Part shown: in pieces, positions 18,879 to 27,549 of the stretch
Position numbering within the stretch: the first letter of the stretch is position 1
How the letters are laid out: the number at the start of each line of letters is the position of its first letter
The notes under the pieces: generated by a model
Seen by the model: the letters and a program-made list of their open reading frames with translations, nothing else
The model's database searches: none
Told to the model about the DNA's origin: nothing
DNA from: Sphingomonas chungangi
GTDB taxonomy: Bacteria; Pseudomonadota; Alphaproteobacteria; Sphingomonadales; Sphingomonadaceae
NCBI RefSeq assembly: GCF_013778325.1
Contig: NZ_JACEIB010000027.1
Location: forward strand, 705,914-769,913
Direction: 5' to 3'
Length of the DNA: 64,000 nucleotides
Position numbers and translations under genes: made by a program

Positions 18879-19733
18879 CTAAAGTTGAGCGAACCAACCA
18901 TCATCAACGGTAACGCGTTCAACGATTTCAGTCTTCAGACCAAGCTTAAGATCTTTGAGCAAAGTACAGAGTTGGTCGCCATCAATTAGATCGATGGCTG
19001 GTGCGCCATCTCTCGTCGCCTCGCGTCTTGCATCGGTTGAGAAAGTGCCGGTCGTGATAATCAATCCTTTGTCACTCCGGCCGACCATAGCACCTCGAAA
19101 ATCTCGAACCGTTCCCGGCCCAACCGTACCTACATACCGCTTGCACTGGAATAGCGTAATAAAACTAAGAAGATTCAGCCGAAGTACTCCGACGCCGTCT
19201 ATACCGCCATCACCGGATCGACCTGTGACTTCCACTTTAACGAAGCCCGCTTCCCTCAAGATGCGCTGAGACAGGCGCTCAAACGCTGCAGGCTCCATGC
19301 TCTTGAGAACCAACAGAAGCCGGTCGCGCCAGGACGCCACCTCGCTTTCGCTATCGTCCTGTTCTCCCGCGCCAGTCGTAGGCGCTCCCTCCACATCGCG
19401 GCGGCGTTCAAAATCAGCCTTTCTTACGGCCGCAGGAATAAGACGAACCTGCTCCCTGGTAATGCCCTCACCCTTTTCGGTGAGTGACCATACACCGCGC
19501 TGGCTGTTATCGAGAACCCCGTCCTTCTTGAGATAGGTCTTCGCCCACGCAAGATTATAGGCGAGCTTTGTCTGCCGCCCGTCCGTATGAACGATAGATG
19601 CCACTTCATCAGGAATCGCATCTAGCTCGATAATTTTTGCTAAAAGTTCTTCATTTGACGCCGACCCACCTGTCGCCTTCAATGCAACCAAAGTAGGCCA
19701 CATCAGCGAATCGAAGGTAGGAACGTCTCGCAC
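18879..19733 (-). CDS. mrr: Mrr-type restriction endonuclease (type IV)
   Basis: A 284-residue protein with the Mrr layout: an N-terminal winged-helix part (about residues 1-100, LMWPTLVALKATGGSASNEELL) and a C-terminal Mrr_cat nuclease domain. The nuclease core is visible as FERLSQRILREAGF, then GDGGIDG (metal-binding Asp) and FQCKR (the Q-x-K of the PD-(D/E)xK family). Mrr cuts DNA carrying foreign methylation; no partner methylase is present, as expected for type IV. Base composition is clearly lower in G+C than the neighbours (26 of 60 in 18901-18960), which suggests horizontal gain. It lies 9 bp downstream of sdhA. Confidence 0.9.
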   Translation of the reverse strand: MRDVPTFDSLMWPTLVALKATGGSASNEELLAKIIELDAIPDEVASIVHTDGRQTKLAYNLAWAKTYLKKDGVLDNSQRGVWSLTEKGEGITREQVRLIPAAVRKADFERRRDVEGAPTTGAGEQDDSESEVASWRDRLLLVLKSMEPAAFERLSQRILREAGFVKVEVTGRSGDGGIDGVGVLRLNLLSFITLFQCKRYVGTVGPGTVRDFRGAMVGRSDKGLIITTGTFSTDARREATRDGAPAIDLIDGDQLCTLLKDLKLGLKTEIVERVTVDDGWFAQL

Positions 19734-19742
19734 GATTCGCTC

Positions 19743-21545
19743 TCAATACACGCGCGCCTTCGGCTTGATGTAGCTCACGTCGTCGGTCAGCGTGTAGTCG
19801 TGCACCGGGCGGTAGTCGATCTTCACCAGATCCTTCGCGCCGTTCGCATAGTCGAACCAGGCGATCGTGTGCTTCATCCACTCGGCGTCGTCGCGCTTGG
19901 GGAAATCCTCGTGCATATGCGCGCCGCGGCTTTCCTTGCGGTTGGCGGCCGAGTGCATCGTGATCACCGCCTGCGGGAGCATGTTGTCCAGCTCCAGCGT
20001 CTCGATCAGGTCGGTGTTCCAGATCAGCGAGCGATCGGAGACCTGCACGTCGGAGAGCTTGGCATAGACCTCGTCGATATGCTTCTCGCCTTCGCTGAGC
20101 AGCGCGGTGTCGCGGAACACGGCGGCGTGTTTCTGCATCGTGCGCTGCATGTCGAGGCGGATGTCCGCCGTCTTCGTGCTGCCCGAGGCGTTGCGGTAAT
20201 GGTCGAGGCGGGCGAGCGCCTTGTCGTCCGCCGCCGTCACCACCGCGCCGTGCTTGGAGTTGGGCTGGACCAGCTCGGCGATGCGGAAGCCGGTCGCGCG
20301 ACCGAACACCACGAGATCGATCAGCGAATTGGAGCCGAGGCGGTTGGCGCCGTGCACCGACACGCAGGCCGCCTCGCCGACCGCGAACAGGCCGGGCACC
20401 ACCGTGTCCGGCTCGCCGTCCTTCAGCGTGACGACCTCGCCGTGATAGTTACAGGGGATGCCGCCCATATTGTAGTGGACCGTTGGCGTGACAGGCAGGG
20501 GCTGGCGCGTGAGATCCACACCGGCGAAGATCTTGCCGGTCTCGGTGATACCCGGAAGCCGCTCGTGCAGCACCTTGGGATCGATATGATCGAGGTGCAG
20601 GTAGATATAGTCCTTGTTCGGGCCGACGCCGCGGCCTTCGCGCATCTCCATCGCCATCGAGCGGGCGACGACGTCTCGCGAAGCGAGGTCCTTGGCCGAC
20701 GGTGCATAGCGCTCCATGAAGCGCTCGCCTTCCGAGTTGGTGAGGTAGCCGCCCTCGCCGCGCGCGCCCTCGGTGATCAGCACGCCCGCCCCGTAGATGC
20801 CGGTCGGGTGAAACTGGACGAACTCCATGTCCTGCAGCGGCAGGCCGGCGCGCAGCACCATGCCGCCGCCGTCGCCGGTGCAGGTGTGGGCCGAGGTCGC
20901 CGAGAAATACATGCGGCCGCCGCCGCCCGTCGCCAGCACGGTGGCGTGGCTGCGGAAGCGGTGGATGGTGCCGTCTTCCATGCAGAGCGCGATCACGCCC
21001 TTGCAGACGCCGTCCTCCATGATGAGGTCGAGCGCGAAATATTCGATGTAGAAGTCGGCGTCATACTTGAGGCTCTGCTGGTAGAGCGCGTGGAGCATGG
21101 CGTGGCCGGTACGGTCTGCCGCGGCGCAGGTGCGCTGCACGGGCGGGCCTTCGCCCATATTCTGCATGTGGCCGCCGAACGGGCGCTGGTAGATCGTCCC
21201 TTCCGGGTTGCGGCTGAACGGCACGCCCGCGTGCTCCAGCTCGATCACCGCCGCAGGCGCCTCGCGCACCATATATTCGATCGCGTCCTGGTCGCCGAGC
21301 CAGTCCGATCCCTTGACGGTGTCGAACATGTGCCAGGTCCAGTGGTCCGGCGTGTTGTTGCCGAGGCTCGCCGCGATGCCGCCTTGCGCCGCCACCGTGT
21401 GCGAGCGCGTCGGGAACACCTTGGTGATGCAGGCCGTCTTCAGGCCCTTCTCGGCGCAGCCCATGGTGGCGCGCAGGCCCGATCCGCCGGCCCCGACGAC
21501 GACGGCATCATAGACGTGATCGATGATCTTGTAGGAAGCAGTCAT
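19743..21545 (-). CDS. sdhA: Succinate dehydrogenase flavoprotein subunit
   Basis: A 600-residue catalytic subunit of complex II that oxidises succinate to fumarate. FAD binds at GAGGSGLRA (residues 18-26) and is covalently held by H49 in [19 protein letters not shown] and the catalytic RxxxxHxxxR-like [21 protein letters not shown] region are visible in the C-terminal third. The ATG at 21545 overlaps the sdhD stop (TAATG) and gives a normal-length protein; the 20-residue longer frame runs into sdhD. It is cytoplasmic, bound to the membrane anchor made by sdhC and sdhD. Confidence 0.97.
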   Translation of the reverse strand: MTASYKIIDHVYDAVVVGAGGSGLRATMGCAEKGLKTACITKVFPTRSHTVAAQGGIAASLGNNTPDHWTWHMFDTVKGSDWLGDQDAIEYMVREAPAAVIELEHAGVPFSRNPEGTIYQRPFGGHMQNMGEGPPVQRTCAAADRTGHAMLHALYQQSLKYDADFYIEYFALDLIMEDGVCKGVIALCMEDGTIHRFRSHATVLATGGGGRMYFSATSAHTCTGDGGGMVLRAGLPLQDMEFVQFHPTGIYGAGVLITEGARGEGGYLTNSEGERFMERYAPSAKDLASRDVVARSMAMEMREGRGVGPNKDYIYLHLDHIDPKVLHERLPGITETGKIFAGVDLTRQPLPVTPTVHYNMGGIPCNYHGEVVTLKDGEPDTVVPGLFAVGEAACVSVHGANRLGSNSLIDLVVFGRATGFRIAELVQPNSKHGAVVTAADDKALARLDHYRNASGSTKTADIRLDMQRTMQKHAAVFRDTALLSEGEKHIDEVYAKLSDVQVSDRSLIWNTDLIETLELDNMLPQAVITMHSAANRKESRGAHMHEDFPKRDDAEWMKHTIAWFDYANGAKDLVKIDYRPVHDYTLTDDVSYIKPKARVY

Positions 21546-21934
21546 TATGCGGGCACCCCGCCGAAGGCGATCTTGAGGATCGAGAAGACGCAGAGCGCGC
21601 CGCACAGGAAGACGTAGGCGTTCAGCAGCAGCAGCACCGCCACCTTGTTGCCCTCGTCATGCACATAATCCTCGATGAAGGTCTGCATGCCGAGGCGCAG
21701 GTGCCAGAATGTGGAGAGCACCAGCAGCACCAGCGGCACCGCCACCAGCGGCGACTTCAGCCACAGCACGACGGCCTGGTGATCGACGACCGGCAGGCGC
21801 ACGATCGAGACCACGAACCAGATCATCAGGATCAGGTTGGCGGCGGCGGTGACCCGCTGCAGCCACCAGTGATGTGTGCCCGATTTGGCGGAGCCGAGGC
21901 CCCGCACGCGGCCAAGGCCGGTTCCCGTACCCAT
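21545..21934 (-). CDS. sdhD: Succinate dehydrogenase membrane anchor subunit
   Basis: A 129-residue protein with three membrane helices. [11 protein letters not shown] opens the first helix, and [20 protein letters not shown] at the second-third boundary carries the haem b ligand His and the conserved D-Y-V quinone-site residues. SdhD together with SdhC anchors complex II in the inner membrane. The chosen ATG at 21934 overlaps the sdhC stop (TGATG), and its stop overlaps the sdhA start, so the three are translationally coupled. Confidence 0.92.
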   Translation of the reverse strand: MGTGTGLGRVRGLGSAKSGTHHWWLQRVTAAANLILMIWFVVSIVRLPVVDHQAVVLWLKSPLVAVPLVLLVLSTFWHLRLGMQTFIEDYVHDEGNKVAVLLLLNAYVFLCGALCVFSILKIAFGGVPA

Positions 21935-22380
21935 CAGAACACCTTCCCGGTTGCAACGAGGATCGCCCACACCACCAGGGTCGCGGTGATCGAGAAGGCG
22001 ATGGTGAGCAGAGCGCCCATACGGTTGGTCTTGAGCTCGTAGCCCGCGCCCGTATCGAGCACGAAGTGCCGCACGCCCGAGGCCATGTGCTGGAACAGGC
22101 TCCAGGTCAGGCCGATGCCGACGATCTTGGCGAGGATGTTGACCAGCGCCTGCGCGCCCTCATGCGGGCTCGACGAGTCCGACTGGACGACCCAGTGGTA
22201 GAAGATATTGTAGGCGTCCGCGCTCATCGCGGCGGAGACCAGCCACCAGGTGAGCATCACACCGCCGCCGATCGCCAGCGCCGTGCCGGTGGCGCGGTGC
22301 AGGATCGAGACCAGCATGTGCGGGCCCCATCTCCAGATGCTCAAATGCGGGGATAGCGGCCGGGCGGCGTTTCTGGACAC
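21934..22380 (-). CDS. sdhC: Succinate dehydrogenase cytochrome b556 subunit
   Basis: A 148-residue anchor subunit. RPLSPHLSIWRWGPHMLVSILHRATG is the family opening (shown here across two parts: RPLSPHLSIW and SILHRATG), and H in HMASGVRHFVLDTG is the expected haem ligand. Three membrane helices are visible. The GTG at 22380 is preferred because GAGGG stands nine bases upstream; a TTG at 22386 is possible but lies too near that site. It is the first gene of sdhCDA; the roughly 180 bp to the divergent chemoreceptor gene should hold the promoters. Confidence 0.92.
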   Translation of the reverse strand: MSRNAARPLSPHLSIWRWGPHMLVSILHRATGTALAIGGGVMLTWWLVSAAMSADAYNIFYHWVVQSDSSSPHEGAQALVNILAKIVGIGLTWSLFQHMASGVRHFVLDTGAGYELKTNRMGALLTIAFSITATLVVWAILVATGKVF

Positions 22381-22563
22381 GGACAATCACCCTCGATCTT
22401 CTTTGTTGCGGTGGTCTTTGGTCCAAACGGTGGCGCGATGCAACATGAATGGAGCGGAGGGCGAGCCGCCTTTTTCGGCCGTCCGGGCGATCGTGCATAA
22501 CGGCTCATTTACCACTGCGCGCCTATCAGGTTCGCGAAGACCGACATGCGGAGTGAGCCTCTA

Positions 22564-23910
22564 ATGACCTATGCCTCCCCCAGCCTGCCGCACGGCGGCA
22601 TGGTCTCGCTGAGCGAGCGGGCGATCGAGGAGCGACTGCAGGCCTATAACAGCGACGGCGCATTCGGGCAGCGGCTGGCCGCATTGTGGGGGCGCATCGG
22701 CGAGGATCTGGTCACAGTCTGCCGCCGCTGCTGGGACGAGATCGCAGCCCTTCCCGGCGTCGACCAGGACAGGCTTTCCGAGCGGATGCACGAGAGCCAG
22801 CGCCGCGCGCTGCGCGGTCCGATCGATGCCGAGTGGGTGCGCATGATTGCCCGCGAGGGCCGCATGATCGTCGAGCGTCAGATCCCAACCCCGGTCGTGG
22901 TGCAGTTCATCCATGCGATGGGCACCGCCATGCTCGATCTCGTTCGGGAGCGCTGCCCGGAAGACCGAGCCTTCGTCCGCGAGACGGCGGAGACGCTGCG
23001 TCTGCTGGGTTCGATCCAGCTCGAAATCCTCTTCTCGGAGATCACCAAGATCTATCGCGAACGCTCGAACGAGGAGCGCGCGTCGGCCGGCACCGCCTTC
23101 CGCGAGCAGATGACGGCGATCCTCGGTACCACGCTCTCCGATTCGTCGGTGCTGCGCGACCAGACCGTGCAGACCTCGCAGTCGGCGCGCGGCATGCTGG
23201 GCAAGGCCTCGGAAGTCGCCGCCGCCGCCGAGCAGTCGGCCGTCGCGATGCGCGAGGCGGCGCAGACCGCCGCCGGCCTGATCCGCGCCATCGAGGATGC
23301 TCGCCGCGAGGTCGAGATCGCCGCCGGCGTCGCCACCCGCGCCGCCGACCAGTCCACCCAGGCGGTGGTCGTCGCCGATGCGCTCTCCGGCCACGCCCAG
23401 GCGATCGAATCGATCCTCGGCCTGATCCGCGACATTGCCGGCCAGACCAACCTGCTCGCGCTCAACGCCACGATCGAGGCGGCGCGTGCCGGAGACGCCG
23501 GCCGCGGCTTCGCGGTCGTCGCGCAGGAGGTGAAGAGCCTCGCTTCCCAGACCGCGCGCGCCACCGACGACATCGCCGCCAAGATCGCCGCGATCCAGTC
23601 CGCCTCGCGCCAGACGCTCGACGTCAACGGCTCGATCCGCGACATTGTCGGCGAGGTGCAGACCTCCGCCCAGCGCATCCGCGAGGCGATGGAGGCGCAG
23701 GCCCAGACCGTCACCATGATCACCGCCGCCGTCGACGAGACCGCGCTCGCCGCCGACTCGATGTCCGGAACCATCGCCGCCATCCGCGTCGATACTGAGG
23801 CGGTCGCCTCCGACATCGATCGCATCGAATCGGGCTTCCGCTCGGTCGACGATCAGCTCGCCCGCCTCGAGAGCACCACGGGAGAATTCGTCAGTCGCGT
23901 CGCGGCCTGA
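22564..23910 (+). CDS. Soluble methyl-accepting chemotaxis protein with globin-like N-terminal domain
   Basis: A 448-residue chemoreceptor without any membrane helix or HAMP domain. The C-terminal half is a full MCP signalling coiled coil, with the tip [21 protein letters not shown] around residues 293-313 for CheA/CheW contact. The N-terminal ~170 residues are helical, with a phrase [17 protein letters not shown] that recalls the protoglobin domain of globin-coupled sensors. I do not see the proximal haem His where it is normally found, so haem binding is doubtful. The ATG at 22564 has GGAG ten bases upstream; an in-frame ATG at 22546 is possible. It is divergent from sdhC. Confidence 0.85.
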   Translation: MTYASPSLPHGGMVSLSERAIEERLQAYNSDGAFGQRLAALWGRIGEDLVTVCRRCWDEIAALPGVDQDRLSERMHESQRRALRGPIDAEWVRMIAREGRMIVERQIPTPVVVQFIHAMGTAMLDLVRERCPEDRAFVRETAETLRLLGSIQLEILFSEITKIYRERSNEERASAGTAFREQMTAILGTTLSDSSVLRDQTVQTSQSARGMLGKASEVAAAAEQSAVAMREAAQTAAGLIRAIEDARREVEIAAGVATRAADQSTQAVVVADALSGHAQAIESILGLIRDIAGQTNLLALNATIEAARAGDAGRGFAVVAQEVKSLASQTARATDDIAAKIAAIQSASRQTLDVNGSIRDIVGEVQTSAQRIREAMEAQAQTVTMITAAVDETALAADSMSGTIAAIRVDTEAVASDIDRIESGFRSVDDQLARLESTTGEFVSRVAA

Positions 23911-23984
23911 CACCACGCATCCATTCCGCACGCGGCACGTTCCGGCCATAGGCGACACCAGATCGCCCGGCTGGAGACGTTCCC

Positions 23985-25325
23985 ATGAAGCGTGCGCTCA
24001 TCCCCCTCGCCCTCGCCCTCCTTCTTGCCGGGTGCGGCGAGAAGGCGAAGCAGGACGTCTCGGCGGAAGAAGGTCCGAACCCCACTCTCCTGCCCGAGGT
24101 GCATCACCTCATCCCTACCGTCTCGATCGCCAAGATCATCGGCTGGAAGGATGATGAGACGCCCACCCCTGCGCCCGGCCTGAAGGTGGACGCCTTCGCG
24201 CGCGGGCTCGACCATCCGCGCTGGCTGCTGGTGCTGCCCGATGGCGACGTGCTGGTCGCCGAGAGCAACGCCCCGCCCAAGCCCGACGATGCCACCGGCC
24301 TGCGCGGCTTCTTCGAGCGGATGGCGCTGAGGAAGGCGGGTGGCGCTTCGCCCAGCCCCAACCGCATCCTCCTGCTGCGCGACACCAACGGCGACGGTGT
24401 GGCGGACCAGAAAAGCGTGTTTCTTTCCGGACTGAACTCGCCCTTCGGCATGGCGCTGGTCGGCGACACGCTCTACGTTGCCGACACCGACGCGCTGCTC
24501 GCCTTCCCGTACAAGACCGGCGATACCGCCATTACGGCCAAGCCGCGCAAGATTACCGACCTGCCCGCCGGCACGATCAACCACCACTGGACCAAGAACG
24601 TCATCGCCTCGCCGGACGGATCGAAGCTCTACGTCACCATCGGCTCCAACTCGAACGTCGACGAAAAGGGCATCGCGGTGGAGAAGGATCGCGCCCAGAT
24701 CTGGGAGGTCGATCCCAGGACCGGCGCGCACCGCACATACGCCGCCGGCATCCGCAACCCCAACGGCATGGGCTGGACGGCGGACGGCACGCTGTGGACA
24801 GTCGCCAACGAACGCGACGAGCTGGGTTCCGACCTCGTGCCCGATTACCTGACCTCGGTGCAGCCCGGCGGCTTCTACGGCTGGCCCTGGCGCTACTGGG
24901 GCGATCATGTCGACAAGCGGGTGAAGGATCCGGAGCCCGATTATATCGACGAGACGCGCAAGCCCGATTACGCGCTGGGCGCCCACACCGCCTCACTCGG
25001 CCTCACCTTCGCCGACGGGCAGAAGCTCGGCCCGGCTTTTGCCGGCGGTGCCTTCGTCGGCCAGCACGGATCGTGGAACCGCAAGCCGCCGTCCGGCTAC
25101 CGGGTGATATTCGTGCCCTTCGCGGGCAACCGCCCGACCGGCGCCAAGCCCGTCGACGTGCTGACCGGCTTCCTCGCGCCCGACGGTACCGAGACCCACG
25201 GCCGTCCGGTCGGCGTGACCATCGCGAAGGATGGCGCGCTGCTGGTGGCGGACGACGGCGGCAATGCGATCTGGCGCGTGACCGGCGCGACGCCGGCGGG
25301 AGCGACTGCCCCGCTTGCGCGTTGA
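23985..25325 (+). CDS. PQQ-dependent sugar dehydrogenase (L-sorbosone dehydrogenase-like) lipoprotein
   Basis: A 446-residue exported protein. The N-terminus is a lipoprotein signal peptide with lipobox LAGC (cleavage before C18). The rest is a beta-propeller of the glucose/sorbosone dehydrogenase family: GLDHPRWLLVLPDGDVLVAE near residue 71, then RNPNGMGWTADGTLW, YGWPWRYWG, and FVGQHGSWNRKPPSGY with the conserved His-Gly-Ser-Trp. Family members oxidise sugars or sugar aldehydes in the periplasm with PQQ as cofactor. It stands alone, with its own upstream gap of 74 bp after the chemoreceptor. The substrate is unknown. Confidence 0.88.
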   Translation: MKRALIPLALALLLAGCGEKAKQDVSAEEGPNPTLLPEVHHLIPTVSIAKIIGWKDDETPTPAPGLKVDAFARGLDHPRWLLVLPDGDVLVAESNAPPKPDDATGLRGFFERMALRKAGGASPSPNRILLLRDTNGDGVADQKSVFLSGLNSPFGMALVGDTLYVADTDALLAFPYKTGDTAITAKPRKITDLPAGTINHHWTKNVIASPDGSKLYVTIGSNSNVDEKGIAVEKDRAQIWEVDPRTGAHRTYAAGIRNPNGMGWTADGTLWTVANERDELGSDLVPDYLTSVQPGGFYGWPWRYWGDHVDKRVKDPEPDYIDETRKPDYALGAHTASLGLTFADGQKLGPAFAGGAFVGQHGSWNRKPPSGYRVIFVPFAGNRPTGAKPVDVLTGFLAPDGTETHGRPVGVTIAKDGALLVADDGGNAIWRVTGATPAGATAPLAR

Positions 25326-25425
25326 ACCGGGATCAGGCTTGCGCGCAGGTGAACATGGCAATCAGCACCGGTTCAGCCGCACACGCCTAGACATGGAATG
25401 CTGAAACGAATCGAGAGGTGTCGTC

Positions 25426-25716
25426 ATGCGTATTGTTCCCATTGCCCTTGCCGCTGCCACGGCGCTGGCCGGCACCGCGGTCGTCGCCACCCCTGCCTCG
25501 GCACGGACCTTCGTGTCGGTCGGCTTCGGTGCCCCGGCCTATCCGGCTTATTACGGCGGCGGCTATTACCCCGCTTATTACGGCGGCTATTACGCCCCGC
25601 CGCCCGTCGTTTACGGCGGCTATTACGGCGGCTGGCACCGCCGTTACTATGGCGGTTGGCATCGTGGCTGGTATGGCCACGGTTATCGTGGCGGCTGGCA
25701 CGGTCGCCGCTGGTAA
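25426..25716 (+). CDS. Small exported Gly/Tyr/His-rich protein
   Basis: A 96-residue protein with an N-terminal signal peptide (about residues 1-26, cleaved after the alanine-rich TPASA) and a mature part made almost wholly of G, Y, W, H, P and R, with repeated YYGG and GGW units. No domain is recognised; composition suggests a flexible surface or periplasmic protein that might bind metal or stick to other polymers. A strong terminator follows. A second gene of the same style, with the same TCGTC before the ATG, follows 159 bp downstream. Confidence 0.75.
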   Translation: MRIVPIALAAATALAGTAVVATPASARTFVSVGFGAPAYPAYYGGGYYPAYYGGYYAPPPVVYGGYYGGWHRRYYGGWHRGWYGHGYRGGWHGRRW

Positions 25717-25734
25717 GACCTTCCTTGGCGATCG

Positions 25735-25768
25735 AAAAAAGGTCGGGTGGAGACGCCCGGCCTTTTCT
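25735..25768 (+). terminator. Intrinsic terminator after the Gly/Tyr-rich gene
   Basis: AAAAGGTCGGG pairs with CCCGGCCTTTT around a TGGAGACG loop, followed by TCTT. The stem with its own A-run on the left makes it usable on both strands. It is 18 bp after the stop codon of the exported protein gene. Confidence 0.85.
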
Positions 25769-25874
25769 TGGCGAAGCTGGCCGGACGATTGCCCTCCTAT
25801 GAACATGCCTCTCAGCGCGAGTTCACGCGGCCGGTCTTAGAGTGAGTCGTGTCATGAGAAGAAGGAGTATCGTC

Positions 25875-26135
25875 ATGCGCACGGGTCTTACCATGCTTGC
25901 TGCCGCCATCACGCTCGGCACGGCGGCGATCGCCGCCGCCCCTGCCTCTGCCCACGATTACGGCTACGGCCGCGGCTATCGTCACCACCACGGCTGGGAT
26001 CGTGGCGACCGCTGGGATCGCCATCGCGACTGGCGCCGCGACCATTGGCGTCACGAGCGAGAGCGCGAGTGGCGCCACCATCATCGCCACTATGGCTATA
26101 ACGGCTATGAGGGCCGCGGCTATTACGGCTGGTAA
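25875..26135 (+). CDS. Small exported His/Arg/Trp-rich protein
   Basis: An 86-residue protein: a signal peptide of about 26 residues ending APASA, then a mature part dominated by H, R, W, D, Y and G (RHHHGWDRGDRWDRH, HHHRHYGY). GAAGGAG stands before the ATG at 25875; the longer open frame from 25842 lacks such a site. The composition differs from the 25426 gene by many more charged residues, but layout, leader and 5' region are alike, so the two may be distant paralogues. A histidine-rich mature chain could bind metal ions; this is inference only. Confidence 0.75.
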   Translation: MRTGLTMLAAAITLGTAAIAAAPASAHDYGYGRGYRHHHGWDRGDRWDRHRDWRRDHWRHEREREWRHHHRHYGYNGYEGRGYYGW

Positions 26136-26147
26136 CGGCTGACGACG

Positions 26148-26176
26148 AAGGGCCGGGCGGAAACGTCCGGCCCTTT
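26148..26176. terminator. Bidirectional intrinsic terminator
   Basis: AAGGGCCGG pairs with CCGGCCCTT around GCGGAAACGT. It ends three bases from the stop of the convergent VOC gene and follows the His-rich protein gene, so it can end both transcripts. Confidence 0.85.
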
Positions 26177-26178
26177 CC

Positions 26179-26604
26179 TCATGCGGTCGCGAACAGCTTG
26201 GCCGGATCACGGAAGGCCTTGAACTCCAGCGCGTTGCCCGAAGGATCACGGAAGAACATCGTCGCCTGCTCGCCCGGCTGGCCGACGAAGCGGATATGCG
26301 GCGCGATCCCAAAATCGGTTCCCACCGCCTCCAGCCGTTCGGCGAGCGCGTGCCATTCCCCCCAGCCCAGGACGACGCCGAAATGCGGCACCGGTACATC
26401 ATGCCCGTCGACCGGGTTCGAGGCGACATCGGCCGACACCCGCCCGCTATCAAGATGCGCAACGATCTGGTGACCGTAGAGATCGAAATCCACCCACGAA
26501 TCGCTGCTCCGTCCCTCCGCGCAACCGAGCGTGCCGCCATAGAAAGCGCGCGCCGCTGCGAGATCGTGGACCGGAAAAGCGAGATGGAAGGGGCGCAGGC
26601 TCAT
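26179..26604 (-). CDS. VOC-fold (glyoxalase/dioxygenase superfamily) protein
   Basis: A 141-residue vicinal-oxygen-chelate protein. The start [28 protein letters not shown] is the first beta-alpha-beta unit with a possible metal His. Near the end, [15 protein letters not shown] carries the usual metal-ligand Glu. The middle has [15 protein letters not shown]. Family members include glyoxalases, ring-cleavage dioxygenases and antibiotic-binding proteins, so the reaction cannot be assigned. The ATG at 26604 was chosen over an upstream TTG. It shares a terminator with the convergent gene. Confidence 0.85.
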   Translation of the reverse strand: MSLRPFHLAFPVHDLAAARAFYGGTLGCAEGRSSDSWVDFDLYGHQIVAHLDSGRVSADVASNPVDGHDVPVPHFGVVLGWGEWHALAERLEAVGTDFGIAPHIRFVGQPGEQATMFFRDPSGNALEFKAFRDPAKLFATA

Positions 26605-26787
26605 AAGGTCAATATAGCGCTTACCGAACCGAGCTTGGAACAAGGCCGAAAGTTACGAGATCACAACGACATACCAAGGTCGAAGCGGCAATACTAACCA
26701 TGTCCGGAAAGGTTCGGGAAAGGCGCGCACCGCACTTTCGTCCGTGCCGGTGATCCAATCGGGGGGCGCCGGCCGGGGACGAGTAAC

Positions 26788-27465
26788 ATGGCTAAGGTTA
26801 ACAAGTGGGTCGCGGGCCTCGTGCTCGCGGCGATGGGGGCGGCTGCGCCTGCGCAGGCGGGCTGCTGGACAGCACGCGAGACAGGTGCCGCACAGGTCCG
26901 CGACATGCAGACAATGCTGATGGTGGCGGCGCTGCGGTGCCGCGCGGCGCATATCGACATCTCGGCGGACTATGACGGCTTCGTGATCGCGCAGAAGGAT
27001 GCGATCGCGGCGGCCAATTTCGTGATCAAGCAGCATTTTGCGGCCGCTGGCGGCAACCAGACGGATTACGACCGCTTCGCCACGTCGCTCGCCAACGTGT
27101 TCGGCGACGATGCCACCACCGAGGCGACCTGCGCCGAGGCGGCGGCGCTGGCGCACGAGGGGTCGGCGGCGGCGCCCGCCCAGCTCGAGCAGGTGGCCGA
27201 GTCGCGAGTCTTCCCGGCCTCGCTGCCCGGCGGCGCCTGCGCGGCTCCGGCGACACCCGTCGTGATGGCGGCCGCCATGCCGGCGAAGGAGGAGGCCCTG
27301 CCCCCGGTGGTCGCGCTCGCCGCGCCTCCGCCCGTGCAGCAGCCGGTCACGCTGCCGGCCGACGTGGTCGCGGCACTGACGGTGCTGGCGCACTACAAGG
27401 CAGCCGAAGCTGCGCCCGCCGCCGCCAGCGTAACGCAGACGGCGCTCGCCACGTCGACGCACTGA
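26788..27465 (+). CDS. Hypothetical exported protein
   Basis: A 225-residue protein with a signal peptide (about residues 1-24, ending PAQA just before GCW). The first mature half has three cysteines and the phrases MQTMLMVAALRCRA and NQTDYDRFATSLANVF and looks compact and helical. The second half, from about residue 125, is a low-complexity Ala/Pro/Val-rich tail. This two-part pattern is common among sphingomonad periplasmic proteins of unknown function. It is monocistronic; the hairpin at 27477-27500 follows the stop. Confidence 0.75.
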   Translation: MAKVNKWVAGLVLAAMGAAAPAQAGCWTARETGAAQVRDMQTMLMVAALRCRAAHIDISADYDGFVIAQKDAIAAANFVIKQHFAAAGGNQTDYDRFATSLANVFGDDATTEATCAEAAALAHEGSAAAPAQLEQVAESRVFPASLPGGACAAPATPVVMAAAMPAKEEALPPVVALAAPPPVQQPVTLPADVVAALTVLAHYKAAEAAPAAASVTQTALATSTH

Positions 27466-27476
27466 CTTTGACGGGT

Positions 27477-27500
27477 CCTCTCCCGCGAAAGCGGGAGAGG
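27477..27500. terminator. Perfect hairpin with GAAA loop
   Basis: CCTCTCCCGC and GCGGGAGAGG form a perfect ten-base-pair stem closed by a GAAA tetraloop, 11 bp after the stop of the upstream gene. There is no T-run, so it may be a weak terminator or a 3'-end stabiliser. It could also be a short palindromic repeat of the CTCTCCC type; no second copy was seen in this window. Confidence 0.55.
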
Positions 27501-27549
27501 GCTGCTCGCGCGGCTTCCTTTCGCGCGCGCAACCGTCTAGCGGGCGCCC

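Noticed and set aside
19800-21617. Long open frame on the plus strand opposite sdhA
   Set aside because: Shadow of a certain gene; no likeness to any family and no binding site.
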